The notes: a model not told the origin generated them from the letters alone. 64,000 nucleotides of DNA from an uncultured Roseateles sp. (GCF_945956965.1 NZ_CAMFJS010000007.1:1-64000), one strand, 5' to 3'. Positions 37,059-45,845 are shown, counted from the first letter of the stretch. Made by a program: numbers and translations.

Positions 37059-38603
37059 ATGACAGCAGCAGTAGTAGCAACAACAAGTTCAAGCCCAGCC
37101 TGGCAGATCGCCACGCTGCCCGCCGAGCAGGCCATGATTGGCGTGGTGGGCGCAGGCGTGATGGGCGCGGGCATTGCCCAGGTCGCCGCGCAGGCGGGCC
37201 ACCCGGTGCGTTTGCTCGATGTGCGGGCGGGCGCGGCCGAGGCGGCGCTGGCGCAAATCGCCAAGGGCCTGGACGGCTTGGTGGCCAAGGGCCGCATGGA
37301 GGTCGAGGCGCGTGAGGCTTTGCTGGCACGCATCCAGCCGGCCAGCGCCGCGGCGGAGTTGGCGGGCGCGGCGCTGGTGATCGAGGTCATCGTCGAGAAG
37401 TTGGAGCCCAAGCAAGCCTTGCTGCGTGAGTTGGACGGTTTGCTGGCACCCGGCGCCATCATCGCTAGCAATACCTCGTCCATCAGCGTGACGGCCTTGG
37501 CCAATGGCATGGCCAACCCGGCCCGCTTGGTGGGCATGCACTTCTTCAATCCGGTGCCGCAGATGAAGCTGGTGGAGGTGGTGTCGGGGGCCGAGACCGC
37601 GCCCGAGGTGGCGGCCGTCATCGAGGCTTTGTCGCGGCGCTGGGGCAAGACGCCGGTGCATGCGAAGTCCACACCCGGCTTCATCGTCAACCGCATTGCC
37701 CGGCCGTATTACGCCGAGACCCTTGCCTTGCTGCAAGAACAGGCCGCCACGCCCGCCGTGCTGGACCGCGCGCTGCGCGCGGTGGGCTTCCGCATGGGGC
37801 CTTGTGAGCTGATGGATCTGATCGGCCACGACACCAATTTCCTCGTCACCCAATCGGTGTTCGAGGCCAATTTTGGCGACAAGCGCTTTGTGCCCTCGCT
37901 GGTGCAAAAAGCCTTGGTCGACGGCGGCCGCCTAGGCCGCAAAGTTGGCAAGGGCTTTTATGAGGGCACGCCTGTGCCGGCCGCGGCGGTGGCTGCGCCC
38001 AGCGCGGACCTGGCCTCCATCTGCCTGGTGGGCCGTGGCGCTTTGGTGGAACAGCTGGGGCAATGCCTCAGCAACAAGGGCATTGCCTTTAGCCGCGGCA
38101 AGTCGGCCGATTGGTCGGGGCTGATCGTGGGCGAGCTGCATGTGCATCTGTGCGAAGGCGTCAGCGCGGCGCAACTGGCCAGCGAACTCAAACACCCCGA
38201 ACTGGCGGTGATGGACTGGCCGATTGCGCCCGATCGCATCGACGCGCTGGCCCTGGCCTTCGCGCCGCGCGCCAGTGCAGCGGCGCGCGCCCAGGTCTTG
38301 GATGTGTGGCGCGCCTTGGGCTGGGAGCCGCTGCTCTTGCGCGACGCGCCGGGCCTGGTGGTGGCACGCACCATCGCCATGCTGATCAATGAAGGCGCGG
38401 ATGCCGTGTGGCAGGGCGTTTGCGATGAGCAGGCTGCCGATTTGGCGATGAAGCTGGGCGTTAACTACCCCGCCGGCCCGTTTGAGTGGCTGGCGCTGGT
38501 GGGTCCGGAGTTATGCGTAACCGTGTTGGACGGTTTGTTCCAGGCCTATCGTGGTGAGCGTTATCGGGTCAGCCCTTTGCTGAATCAGCGGCGCTGGGCT
38601 TAA
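37059..38603 (+). CDS. paaH: 3-hydroxyacyl-CoA dehydrogenase, PaaH-like
   Basis: A protein of about 514 residues, NAD+-dependent and cytoplasmic. The Rossmann motif is VVGAGVMGAGIAQ. The catalytic His is in MHFFNPVPQMKLVEVV and SNTSSISVT is conserved. Two C-terminal 3HCDH dimerisation domains follow (about 215-310 and 420-510), the architecture of 3-hydroxyadipyl-CoA dehydrogenase PaaH and of 3-hydroxybutyryl-CoA dehydrogenases. The ATG at 37059 follows GCGGGAAC. A GTG at 37044 that overlaps the previous stop codon is the alternative start and would couple translation. A terminator follows at 38666. Confidence 0.92.
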   Translation: MTAAVVATTSSSPAWQIATLPAEQAMIGVVGAGVMGAGIAQVAAQAGHPVRLLDVRAGAAEAALAQIAKGLDGLVAKGRMEVEAREALLARIQPASAAAELAGAALVIEVIVEKLEPKQALLRELDGLLAPGAIIASNTSSISVTALANGMANPARLVGMHFFNPVPQMKLVEVVSGAETAPEVAAVIEALSRRWGKTPVHAKSTPGFIVNRIARPYYAETLALLQEQAATPAVLDRALRAVGFRMGPCELMDLIGHDTNFLVTQSVFEANFGDKRFVPSLVQKALVDGGRLGRKVGKGFYEGTPVPAAAVAAPSADLASICLVGRGALVEQLGQCLSNKGIAFSRGKSADWSGLIVGELHVHLCEGVSAAQLASELKHPELAVMDWPIAPDRIDALALAFAPRASAAARAQVLDVWRALGWEPLLLRDAPGLVVARTIAMLINEGADAVWQGVCDEQAADLAMKLGVNYPAGPFEWLALVGPELCVTVLDGLFQAYRGERYRVSPLLNQRRWA

Positions 38604-38665
38604 GGCTTGCTCGGGGCTCTGCCGTCTTTGCGGCGCCTAACCTTCAGCTTGTAGAAGGCACAAAA

Positions 38666-38696
38666 AAGCCCGCCCTGCGAGATGCAGGGCGGGCTT
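38666..38696. terminator. Bidirectional terminator
   Basis: AAGCCCGCCCTGC (38666-38678) pairs perfectly with GCAGGGCGGGCTT (38684-38696) around GAGAT. An A-run before the stem provides the U-tract for the minus-strand transcript. It separates convergent paaH-like and IclR-type genes. Confidence 0.9.
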
Positions 38697-38728
38697 GCTT
38701 CATTCTTGACCGAGGAGTGTGAGGCGCC

Positions 38729-39577
38729 TCAGAGCAGCATGCGCAGATGCGCTTGCGCTTGCAGCAGCGGGGGCAGGCAATGCTCCACCAGTTGCTCCAT
38801 GCTCATGCGCGAGGCGTGCACGCTGATATTCATCGCGGCCACCACTTCACCCTTGTAATTGCGCAGCGGCACGGCCACGGTGCGCAAGCCCATTTCCAGC
38901 TCCTGGTCGATGCAGGCATAGCCCAGCGAGCGGGCGCGGGCAATTTCGATGCGCAGACGCTCGGGGTGGGTGATGGTGTTGGGCGTCAGGGCCACCAGGT
39001 CTTGGCGCTTGATCCAGGCGTCCACATCTTCCGGCGGCAGGGCGGCCAGCAGCACGCGGCCATTGCCCGAGCAATGCGCGGCCACACGGGTGCCGGGCTG
39101 CAGGGTGGGCGACACCACGCGGCCCGCGCTGGTGGCGGCGATGCAGATCACATCATTGCCGTCCAGCACGCCGGCGGAGCTGGCTTCCTTCAGGGCGTAG
39201 GCCAGCTTGTGCAACTCGGGCTCGACGATGCGCGGCAGGCGGGCGCTGTGCATATAGCTCTGACCCAGGCGCAAGACCTTGGGCGTCAGGGCAAACATCT
39301 TGCGGTCTTGCGAGACAAAACCCAGATGCGTCAGCGTCAGCAGATAGCGCCGGGCGGCGGCACGGGTCAGGCCGGTGCGAACGGCCACTTCGCTGATGGT
39401 CAGCCTTGGGCGCTCCTGATCGAAGGCTTCGATCACGGCCAGGCCTTTTTCCAGACCGGCAACCAGGTCACGCTTGAGCGGACCCTGATGTTCCAGTTCG
39501 GGCGTGACCGTGGCGGGGGAGGCAAAACCCTGCGAAATTGCGGGGGCGAGGTCTTCGAAGGCGCGTGCAGCTGACAT
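38729..39577 (-). CDS. IclR-family regulator of the PcaR/PcaU/PobR type
   Basis: A 282-residue regulator started at the ATG at 39577. The N-terminal winged helix (about 40-100) contains VAGLEKGLAVIEAFDQERP and ISEVAVRTGLTRAAARRYLL, and the IclR effector domain follows (about 115-280) with ASSAGVLDGNDVICIAATS. This text is characteristic of the PcaR/PcaU/PobR subgroup, which activates beta-ketoadipate pathway genes with beta-ketoadipate, protocatechuate or 4-hydroxybenzoate as effector. The 3-oxoadipyl-CoA thiolase gene is next to it on the same strand, and a three-repeat operator lies between. Confidence 0.92.
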   Translation of the reverse strand: MSAARAFEDLAPAISQGFASPATVTPELEHQGPLKRDLVAGLEKGLAVIEAFDQERPRLTISEVAVRTGLTRAAARRYLLTLTHLGFVSQDRKMFALTPKVLRLGQSYMHSARLPRIVEPELHKLAYALKEASSAGVLDGNDVICIAATSAGRVVSPTLQPGTRVAAHCSGNGRVLLAALPPEDVDAWIKRQDLVALTPNTITHPERLRIEIARARSLGYACIDQELEMGLRTVAVPLRNYKGEVVAAMNISVHASRMSMEQLVEHCLPPLLQAQAHLRMLL

Positions 39578-39689
39578 GGGTGTTTTGCATATGGCGCTCA
39601 AAAAAACTATCGAGCGCAAGCCGAAAACCCGACTATAGAAGTGCCCCCCTAGCCCGTCTGTGTAGATTCCGTAATAAGGGCGATATGCG

Positions 39690-39724
39690 CACGAATTTGC
39701 ACGAATTTGGTGCGCAAATTCGTG
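39690..39724. promoter_or_regulatory. Three perfect 10-bp repeats, PcaU/PobR-type operator
   Basis: CACGAATTTG occurs at 39690-39699 and again at 39700-39709, and its exact complement CAAATTCGTG at 39715-39724. Two repeats form a palindrome and the third is a direct repeat, the layout known for PcaU and PobR sites. It lies 113 nt upstream of the IclR-type regulator start. A TATAGT -10-like box is on the minus strand at 39632-39637. Confidence 0.8.
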
Positions 39725-39736
39725 CGCTCAGGCGAT

Positions 39737-40939
39737 TCAGACCCGCTCAAGAATCAAGGCAATGCCTTGACCGACGCCGATGCACATGGTGCACAAGGCA
39801 TAGCGGCCGCCGCTGTGATGCAACTGGTTGATGGCGGTGGTGACCAAGCGGGCGCCACTGGCACCCAGCGGGTGGCCGAGCGCAATGGCGCCGCCATTCG
39901 GATTGACGCGGGCGTCGTCATCCGCCAGGCCAAGCTGGCGCAGCACCGCCAGGCCTTGGGCGGCAAAGGCCTCGTTGAGTTCGATCACATCCATTTTCGC
40001 GAGGCTCAAGCCGGTCAGTGCCAGCACTTTTTGTGTGGCCGGTGCCGGGCCAATGCCCATGATGCGCGGTGCCACGCCGGCGGTGGCCATGCCCACGACG
40101 CGGGCGCGCGGGCTCAGGCCATGCTTGGCTGCGGCGGCTTCGCTGGCCAGCAGCAGGGCGCAGGCGCCGTCGTTGACGCCAGAGGCATTGCCGGCCGTGA
40201 CCGTGCCGCCGGGGTGCACGATGCTTTTGAGCTTGGCCAAGGCCTCAAGACTGGTGGCGCGGGGGTGTTCGTCTTGGCTGACCACGACCGGATCGCCCTT
40301 CTTCTGCGCGATGCTGACCGGCACGATCTCGCGGGCGAAAAAGCCCGAGGCCTGAGCGGCCACGGCGCGCTGCTGGCTGGCCAAGGCCATGCGGTCTTGC
40401 GCCTCGCGTTCGATGCCAAAGTCGCTGGCCACGTTCTCTGCCGTTTCGGGCATGGAGTCAACGCCGTACTGCGCTTTCATCAAAGGGTTGATGAAACGCC
40501 AGCCGATGGTGGTGTCGTAGATCGCGTTGCTGCGCGAGAAGGCGCTCTCGGCCTTGGGCATCACAAAGGGGGCGCGGCTCATGCTCTCCACGCCGCCGGC
40601 CAGCATCAGGTCGGCCTCACCGGCGCGGATGGCGCGGGCGGCGGAGCCCACGGCGTCGAGCCCCGAGCCGCACAGCCGGTTCAAGGTGGCGCCGGGCACG
40701 CTGATCGGCAAGCCGGCCAGCAGGGCCGACATGCGCGCCACATTGCGGTTGTCTTCACCGGCCTGGTTGGCGCAACCGTAAAACACATCGCTGACGGCCG
40801 CCCAATCGACTTGCGGGTTGCGCTCCATCAGCGCGCGCAGCGGCAGGGCGCCCAGGTCATCGGCGCGCAGGGACGACAAGGCGCCACCGTAGCGTCCAAA
40901 TGGGGTGCGGATGGCGTCACAGATATAGGCTTGCTGCAT
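39737..40939 (-). CDS. pcaF: 3-oxoadipyl-CoA thiolase (beta-ketoadipyl-CoA thiolase)
   Basis: A 400-residue thiolase started at the ATG at 40939. It cleaves 3-oxoadipyl-CoA to succinyl-CoA and acetyl-CoA, the last step of both the protocatechuate and phenylacetate routes. The opening QQAYICDAIRTPFGRYGGAL and the block DTTIGWRFINPLMK are typical of PcaF/PaaJ. Active-site Cys is in LNRLCGSGLD, His in ALGHPLGASGAR and second Cys in CTMCIGVGQG. It is probably co-regulated with the PcaR-like gene downstream. No ring-cleavage genes are in the window. Confidence 0.95.
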   Translation of the reverse strand: MQQAYICDAIRTPFGRYGGALSSLRADDLGALPLRALMERNPQVDWAAVSDVFYGCANQAGEDNRNVARMSALLAGLPISVPGATLNRLCGSGLDAVGSAARAIRAGEADLMLAGGVESMSRAPFVMPKAESAFSRSNAIYDTTIGWRFINPLMKAQYGVDSMPETAENVASDFGIEREAQDRMALASQQRAVAAQASGFFAREIVPVSIAQKKGDPVVVSQDEHPRATSLEALAKLKSIVHPGGTVTAGNASGVNDGACALLLASEAAAAKHGLSPRARVVGMATAGVAPRIMGIGPAPATQKVLALTGLSLAKMDVIELNEAFAAQGLAVLRQLGLADDDARVNPNGGAIALGHPLGASGARLVTTAINQLHHSGGRYALCTMCIGVGQGIALILERV

Positions 40940-41252
40940 GGTGTTTCCGTGGGTATTGCTGTGGGTGGGCAAGGGTTTTGTCAGCCGTGCAGCTTGCCAG
41001 TTTTCAGTCGTTTGGCGCGACGCGAGGGGGCGCGAATGCGTGGAAATACGTTCTAAATGAGAACTAATGTTCTTGATGCGAACAAGTTAATTGAATGGTT
41101 GAATGACGCTTGGCGTGCGAGGCGTGACAATTTGCACGTCAATTTGAAAAGCGGCGAAGTTTGCTTCTGTCCGCCTGTCAAAACCCTAAGTTTTACGAAT
41201 CGCCTGCCGAAGCAGGACCCGAGGGCGCCGCAAAGAATGGCGTAGGAAGAAT
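40940..41252. other. Divergent region between thiolase and HD-GYP genes
   Basis: This 313-nt region turns AT-rich after about 41040. A 62-codon frame (41057-41245) lacks a Shine-Dalgarno sequence, overlaps the tandem palindromes and has no recognisable fold, so I do not call it a gene. AGGAAGA at 41244-41250 is the ribosome-binding site of the HD-GYP gene. Confidence 0.45.
41050..41083. promoter_or_regulatory. Tandem GTTC-N7-GAAC palindromes
   Basis: GTTC-N7-GAAC occurs at 41050-41064 and again at 41069-41083, 19 bp apart (about two helical turns), with a GAAC-N4-GTTC between. It lies about 170 nt upstream of the HD-GYP gene. It is a candidate operator; the binding protein is unknown. Confidence 0.5.
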
Positions 41253-42539
41253 ATGAAGGACAGAACAGCCGATCCCCTGATCGATGTAAGTCAGTTGAAA
41301 GTGGGCATGTTCATCCACCTGGATTTGGGGTGGATGGCGCACCCCTTTCCGCTCAGCAGCTTCAAGCTGAGCTCGGAAGATCAGTTGCAGATCCTTCGTC
41401 GCCTGGGCTTGACGCAAGTGCGCTGGAGCCCGGGCAAGAGTGAGTTGTTCAGCGACTCGACGCCGCTGCCGCCAACGCCGCCCGTCGAGGTGCCAAACGC
41501 CGTGGCGCAACCCACGGCTGAGGAGTTGGCGCTCGAAGCCCATCGCCGGGCCCTGGAAGCGCAGCGTGAGGCCTTGCAGTTATGCGAGCGCCAATATGGC
41601 GAGGCGGCCCGAGGCTTCCGTGAGGTGATGGAGTTGGTGCCCCGCGAGCCGGTGAGCGCCAAGGATCAATCGCTGGCCCTGACCAATGCCCTGCTGGACA
41701 AGATGCTGGTGGCGGGTGACCTCAATATCCGCTTGCTCAACGAGGGCGCGGGGGACCGCAATACCGCTCACGCCCTGAATGTCTCCATCATCTCTTTGCT
41801 GCTGGGCCGGGCTTTTGGCTTGGGGCGCGATGAATTGCTGGATTTGGGCGTGGGGGCTTTGCTGCACGATGTGGGCAAGACCGAACTGCCGGCACGCATG
41901 CGCAACCGCGATGAAAGCTTCTCGTTGACCGAGATGCAGATGTATCAAAGCCATGTCGCCAAGGGCGTGGCCATTGCTCAGGCCATGGGGCTGGCGCCCG
42001 GACCCTTGTTGGTGGTGGCGCAGCACCATGAAAACGCGGATGGCAGCGGATTCCCGCAGCGAATCAATATGGACCGCATGAGCGCGGCCTCGCGCATCGT
42101 CGCCCTGGTCAATCGCTTTGACGGCCTGTGCAACCCCTTGCTGGCCTCCAAGGCCATGACGCCGCACGAGGCTTTGTCCCTGATGTTTGCGCAGGGGCGT
42201 AATCGGTTCGACGCGACGATGCTGAATGCCTTCATTCGCATGATGGGTGTTTATCCGCCCGGCTCGGCGGTGCAGCTCACCGATGACCGTTACGCGCTGG
42301 TGGTGGCGGTCAACTCCTCGCGGCCGCTCAAGCCCAGGGTGATGGTGCACGATGCCAAGGTGCCACGCGAAGAGGCCTTGATTCTGAATCTGGAGGACCA
42401 GCCCGATCTGGGCATCCGGCGCAGCCTCAAGGCCCAGCAGCTGCCTCGGGCCTCGCTGGACTACCTCAGCCCGCGCACCCGGGTGGCTTATTTCTTTGAA
42501 GCCTTGGGCGAAGACGGTGGCAGGGATTTAGCGGCGTGA
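41253..42539 (+). CDS. HD-GYP cyclic-di-GMP phosphodiesterase with DUF3391-like N-terminus
   Basis: A 428-residue cytoplasmic protein. The N-terminal 90 residues (DVSQLKVGMFIHLDLGWMAHPF) are DUF3391-like, followed by a coiled linker (about 85-125) and an HD-GYP domain (about 150-350). Metal and signature residues are readable: LLHDVGKTELP and HHENADGSGFPQ; the GYP triplet is GFP, a conservative change. It should hydrolyse c-di-GMP to pGpG or GMP. The gene overlaps the next by 4 nt (GTGA), so two phosphodiesterase-type proteins are made from one message. Confidence 0.92.
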   Translation: MKDRTADPLIDVSQLKVGMFIHLDLGWMAHPFPLSSFKLSSEDQLQILRRLGLTQVRWSPGKSELFSDSTPLPPTPPVEVPNAVAQPTAEELALEAHRRALEAQREALQLCERQYGEAARGFREVMELVPREPVSAKDQSLALTNALLDKMLVAGDLNIRLLNEGAGDRNTAHALNVSIISLLLGRAFGLGRDELLDLGVGALLHDVGKTELPARMRNRDESFSLTEMQMYQSHVAKGVAIAQAMGLAPGPLLVVAQHHENADGSGFPQRINMDRMSAASRIVALVNRFDGLCNPLLASKAMTPHEALSLMFAQGRNRFDATMLNAFIRMMGVYPPGSAVQLTDDRYALVVAVNSSRPLKPRVMVHDAKVPREEALILNLEDQPDLGIRRSLKAQQLPRASLDYLSPRTRVAYFFEALGEDGGRDLAA

Positions 42540-44689
42540 ATGTCCTGCCCTTCCAGCCTTCCGCAGGCATCCAGACAAGCGCGGCAATCGCATTGCCGCC
42601 GGCCGCCTTTTTGGACGGCATGTTGGAAGCTGCTTGGTTGGTGGATGGGGGCAGTCATTGCGTGCTGGCGGTCAACGCTGCGGCCACGACGCTGCTGGGC
42701 ATGCCCGCTGAAGACTTGATCGGCCAGCGCGTCGACACCTTGGCGCACACACCCGAAGACGCCATGTTCTGGATGGAAGCGGCCAGCAACCCCGCTGCCG
42801 TGATCGACTCCGAAACCGTCATGCGGCATGCCGACGGCCGCATGTTGTGGGTGCGTCGGCGCATCAGCTTTGTGCCCGGTTCAGGGCGCGGGCGTGGGGC
42901 GGCCGAGGGCTTCTGGCTCGTGGTGATGCGCGACCAGACCCAGCAGCGCCAAAGTGAAGACGAGCGCGAATCGCTGGTGGCGGAGCTGCAAGCCACGCTG
43001 GAGTCCACGGCTGATGGCATTTTGGTCACCGACCTGGCCGGCCGCATGCGCGCCTTCAACCACCGCTTCGCGGCCATGTGGGGCATCCCAGCCGATTTGC
43101 TGCGCGAACGTGATGACGCGGCCGTGCAGCTGTGGATGCGCCGCAGCGTTCTGGACAACGCCGACTACACCACCCGCCTCAGCGCCATTCAAGATGCGCC
43201 CTTGATGCAAAGCAGCGACATGCTCAGCCTGGCTGATGGCCGGGTGTTGGAGCGCGTGTCCTTGCCGCAGCTCAGTCGCGGCCGGCCGATCGGGCGGGTA
43301 TTTTCCTTCCGCGATCTGAGCGAAAAGTTGGCCGCCAGCCAGCGCATCGAAGAGTTAGCGCACTCCGACCTCCTGACCGGCCTGCCCAACCGCCGCGCCT
43401 TGGCTGAACGCATCGAATACATGAAGGCCGTGGCGCGGCGCGAGAACAGCTTGTTTGCGCTGCTCAATGTCGACCTGGATCGCTTTGCGCAGATCAACGA
43501 GACCTTGGGCCATGCGTATGGCGACCGGGTACTTAAGGAAGTGGCCGAGCGCCTCAAAGACTGCTTGCGCGAGGTCGATTCGGTGGCGCGCCTGGGCGCC
43601 GACCAGTTCGCCTTGCTGATTCATCATGCCGATGCGCGGGGCGCCGAAAACGCCGCGCGGCGCATCCAGGACGTGATGTCGCGGCCTTTCAATTTCGACA
43701 CCCTGAGCTTCACGGTCACCTGCAGCACTGGCATTGCCTTGTTCCCGGGCGATGGCAGCAATGCCGATGAACTGCTGGCCAGCTCCGAGCGCGCCATGCA
43801 CTGGGTGAAGGAAAGCGGCCGCGGCACTTTCCACTTCCACCGCCCGCGCAAGGAGGTGGATCTGCTGTCGCGCATGCGCCTGGATCACGCCATGCGCCAG
43901 GCCCTGCAGGAAGGCCAGTTCCGTCTGCACTATCAACCACAAATCGCCGTGGACAGCGGCCAGGTGATCGGCGCGGAGGCCTTGATCCGCTGGCGAGATC
44001 CGCTGCGCGGCGAGATCTCCCCCGGCGAATTCATCCCGGTGGCCGAGGAGAGCGGCTTTGTGGTCGCCATCGGCGAATGGGTTTTGCACCAAGCCGTCGA
44101 ACAAGCGGCCGCATGGCTGCGCAAGGGCTGGCGCATGCCGGTGGCGGTGAACGTTTCGGCGCTGCAATTCCAGCAGGCGCGTTTCATCGACACCGTGGCT
44201 TTTGCCTTGCGCAGCTCCGGCCTGCCGCCCAATTTGCTGGAGCTGGAGTTGACCGAGGGCATTTTGCTCGGCGACGCGGAAGAGGCTTTGCACCGTTTGC
44301 AGGCGCTGTCAGCCTTGGGCGTGTGCATGTCGATTGATGATTTCGGCACCGGTTACTCCAGCTTGGCCTATCTGAAGCGCTTCCCGATTCAGCGCCTCAA
44401 GATCGACCGCAGCTTCATCAAGGGCTTGCCGGGCGACGCCAGCGATGCCGGCATCGTCAACGCCATCATTCAGATGGGCCAGGCCCTGCGCCTGCATGTC
44501 ATCGCCGAAGGGGTTGAAACCGAGGCGCAGCGCGACTTTTTGGCCCGCGCCGGCTGCGATGAATTCCAGGGCTTTTTGTATGCCCCCGCCCTGGATCCGC
44601 TGGCCTTTGAGGAGCGCGTTTGGCGCGGCGGCGGCAAGCCTCCGGCCAGCCGTTCAGCGCGTCACTTCCTGGGTGGTTTGCTGACCTGA
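42536..44689 (+). CDS. PAS-GGDEF-EAL protein with degenerate GGDEF
   Basis: A 717-residue protein started at a GTG that overlaps the HD-GYP stop. Two PAS modules (about 25-130 and 145-265) precede a GGDEF domain (about 275-435) in which the active-site signature is LGADQF instead of GGDEF, so cyclase activity is probably lost. The C-terminal EAL domain (about 445-700) is intact: AEALIRW, DDFGTGYSS and AEGVETE. The expected role is c-di-GMP hydrolysis, with the GGDEF part perhaps binding GTP as a regulator. No membrane segments. Confidence 0.93.
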   Translation: MNVLPFQPSAGIQTSAAIALPPAAFLDGMLEAAWLVDGGSHCVLAVNAAATTLLGMPAEDLIGQRVDTLAHTPEDAMFWMEAASNPAAVIDSETVMRHADGRMLWVRRRISFVPGSGRGRGAAEGFWLVVMRDQTQQRQSEDERESLVAELQATLESTADGILVTDLAGRMRAFNHRFAAMWGIPADLLRERDDAAVQLWMRRSVLDNADYTTRLSAIQDAPLMQSSDMLSLADGRVLERVSLPQLSRGRPIGRVFSFRDLSEKLAASQRIEELAHSDLLTGLPNRRALAERIEYMKAVARRENSLFALLNVDLDRFAQINETLGHAYGDRVLKEVAERLKDCLREVDSVARLGADQFALLIHHADARGAENAARRIQDVMSRPFNFDTLSFTVTCSTGIALFPGDGSNADELLASSERAMHWVKESGRGTFHFHRPRKEVDLLSRMRLDHAMRQALQEGQFRLHYQPQIAVDSGQVIGAEALIRWRDPLRGEISPGEFIPVAEESGFVVAIGEWVLHQAVEQAAAWLRKGWRMPVAVNVSALQFQQARFIDTVAFALRSSGLPPNLLELELTEGILLGDAEEALHRLQALSALGVCMSIDDFGTGYSSLAYLKRFPIQRLKIDRSFIKGLPGDASDAGIVNAIIQMGQALRLHVIAEGVETEAQRDFLARAGCDEFQGFLYAPALDPLAFEERVWRGGGKPPASRSARHFLGGLLT

Positions 44690-44817
44690 GCACACCGAGG
44701 CCGTGGTTCGATGCGGCCAGCACGGACGGCACACCTCTTTCTGCACGCACAATGGCGTTGGATGGCATGGATGATCAGCCATGCGTCCAATCTGCAGCTG
44801 CGAAAGGGGAGGAAGCG

Positions 44818-45141
44818 ATGCTTTACAAATTCAAGTCCAAGGTCGGCGCTGATGTGATCATGCTGGGCCCGCAGGGCGATCAACTCTTACGTTTGATCGG
44901 CAAGGAGCCTGCCGCCCAGGGCATCGTGGCGGCGGATGACCAGGCGGCTGCCATCGCAGCGCTGCTGCAAGCGGTTGAGCGTGATGAGGCCCAGTTCGCC
45001 GCTGCCCAAGCCGAGGCGCTGGCCGCGGGCGAAGCGCCTGTGCAACGCGCCGAGGTCAGCCTCAAGCAGCGCGCCTGGCCTTTTGTCGAGTTGCTGCGCG
45101 CGGCTCAGCAGGCGCAAGTGCCGGTGGTCTGGGGTGTCTGA
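44818..45141 (+). CDS. DUF1840-type small protein
   Basis: A 107-residue protein behind a strong GGGGAGGAAG ribosome-binding site. It starts MLYKFKSKVGADVIMLGPQG and ends LLRAAQQAQVPVVWGV, the pattern of the DUF1840 family, a small cytoplasmic protein conserved in Betaproteobacteria with no known function. The middle is Ala/Glu-rich and helical. It is followed 62 nt later by the histidine phosphatase gene on the same strand. Confidence 0.85.
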   Translation: MLYKFKSKVGADVIMLGPQGDQLLRLIGKEPAAQGIVAADDQAAAIAALLQAVERDEAQFAAAQAEALAAGEAPVQRAEVSLKQRAWPFVELLRAAQQAQVPVVWGV

Positions 45142-45203
45142 GATGTCGCGACAAGATGGGCTTGGCCTACCGGCGCAACGCCAGCTGCGGCAAGGCTGAG
45201 CCC

Positions 45204-45845
45204 ATGTCTTTGGATAGCAGCACCCTGGTTTTGGCGGTTCGGCATGGGGAAACCGCCTGGAACCGCGCGGCTCGGATTCAGGGCCAGCTGGATATTCCTC
45301 TCAACGAGCAGGGCATGGCGCAGGCGCAATGCCTGGCGCAGGCTTTGCAAGATGAAGCGGTGGATGTCATCTACAGCAGCGATTTGCAGCGCGCGCGCCA
45401 AACCGCCCAGGCCGTGGCCAGCCTCAAGGGCCTGCCAGTCATCCTGGATGCGCGGCTGCGGGAACGCGCCTTCGGTGTGTTTGAGGGGCTGACCTGGAAT
45501 GAGATTGCGCAGCGCTGGCCCGTGCAGAGCGAGGCCTGGCGAAAGCGCGAGCCGGACTTTGGGGCGGACGGCGGCGAAACCTTGCGCGACTTCTATCAGC
45601 GCAGCGTGGCCGCCATGTCGGCGCTGGCGGCGGCCCATCCCGGGCAAACGATCTTGGTTCTCAGCCACGGCGGCGTGCTGGATTGCTTGCACCGGGCCAG
45701 CAGGCGCTTGTCGCTGGCCGCGCCGCGCAGTTGGACGCTGGGGAATGCGGCCATCAACCGTTTGCTTTACTCGCCCGAGGGCTTCAATGTGATCGGCTGG
45801 AATGACGAGTCCCATCTAGAGGGGCTGCCCTCATTTGTCTCCTAG
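45204..45845 (+). CDS. Histidine phosphatase (phosphoglycerate mutase-like) family protein
   Basis: A 213-residue protein started at the ATG at 45204. The catalytic motif RHGETAWN (about residue 13) and the second His in LVLSHGGVLDCLH mark the branch-1 histidine phosphatases (GpmB, CobC, PhoE). The acid Glu is in LRERAFGVFEGL. It is a cytoplasmic phosphatase with unknown substrate; it lacks the extra insert of the dPGM glycolytic enzymes, so it is unlikely to be the main phosphoglycerate mutase. About 660 nt without a gene follow. Confidence 0.9.
   Translation: MSLDSSTLVLAVRHGETAWNRAARIQGQLDIPLNEQGMAQAQCLAQALQDEAVDVIYSSDLQRARQTAQAVASLKGLPVILDARLRERAFGVFEGLTWNEIAQRWPVQSEAWRKREPDFGADGGETLRDFYQRSVAAMSALAAAHPGQTILVLSHGGVLDCLHRASRRLSLAAPRSWTLGNAAINRLLYSPEGFNVIGWNDESHLEGLPSFVS

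Noticed and set aside
41061..41072. GAAC-N4-GTTC as a LexA (SOS) box
   Set aside because: That form is used by Gram-positive LexA; betaproteobacterial LexA binds CTGT-N8-ACAG. No SOS gene is adjacent.
41057..41245. A possible 62-residue protein upstream of the HD-GYP gene
   Set aside because: There is no Shine-Dalgarno sequence and it overlaps the tandem palindromes. It is better explained as a regulatory region.
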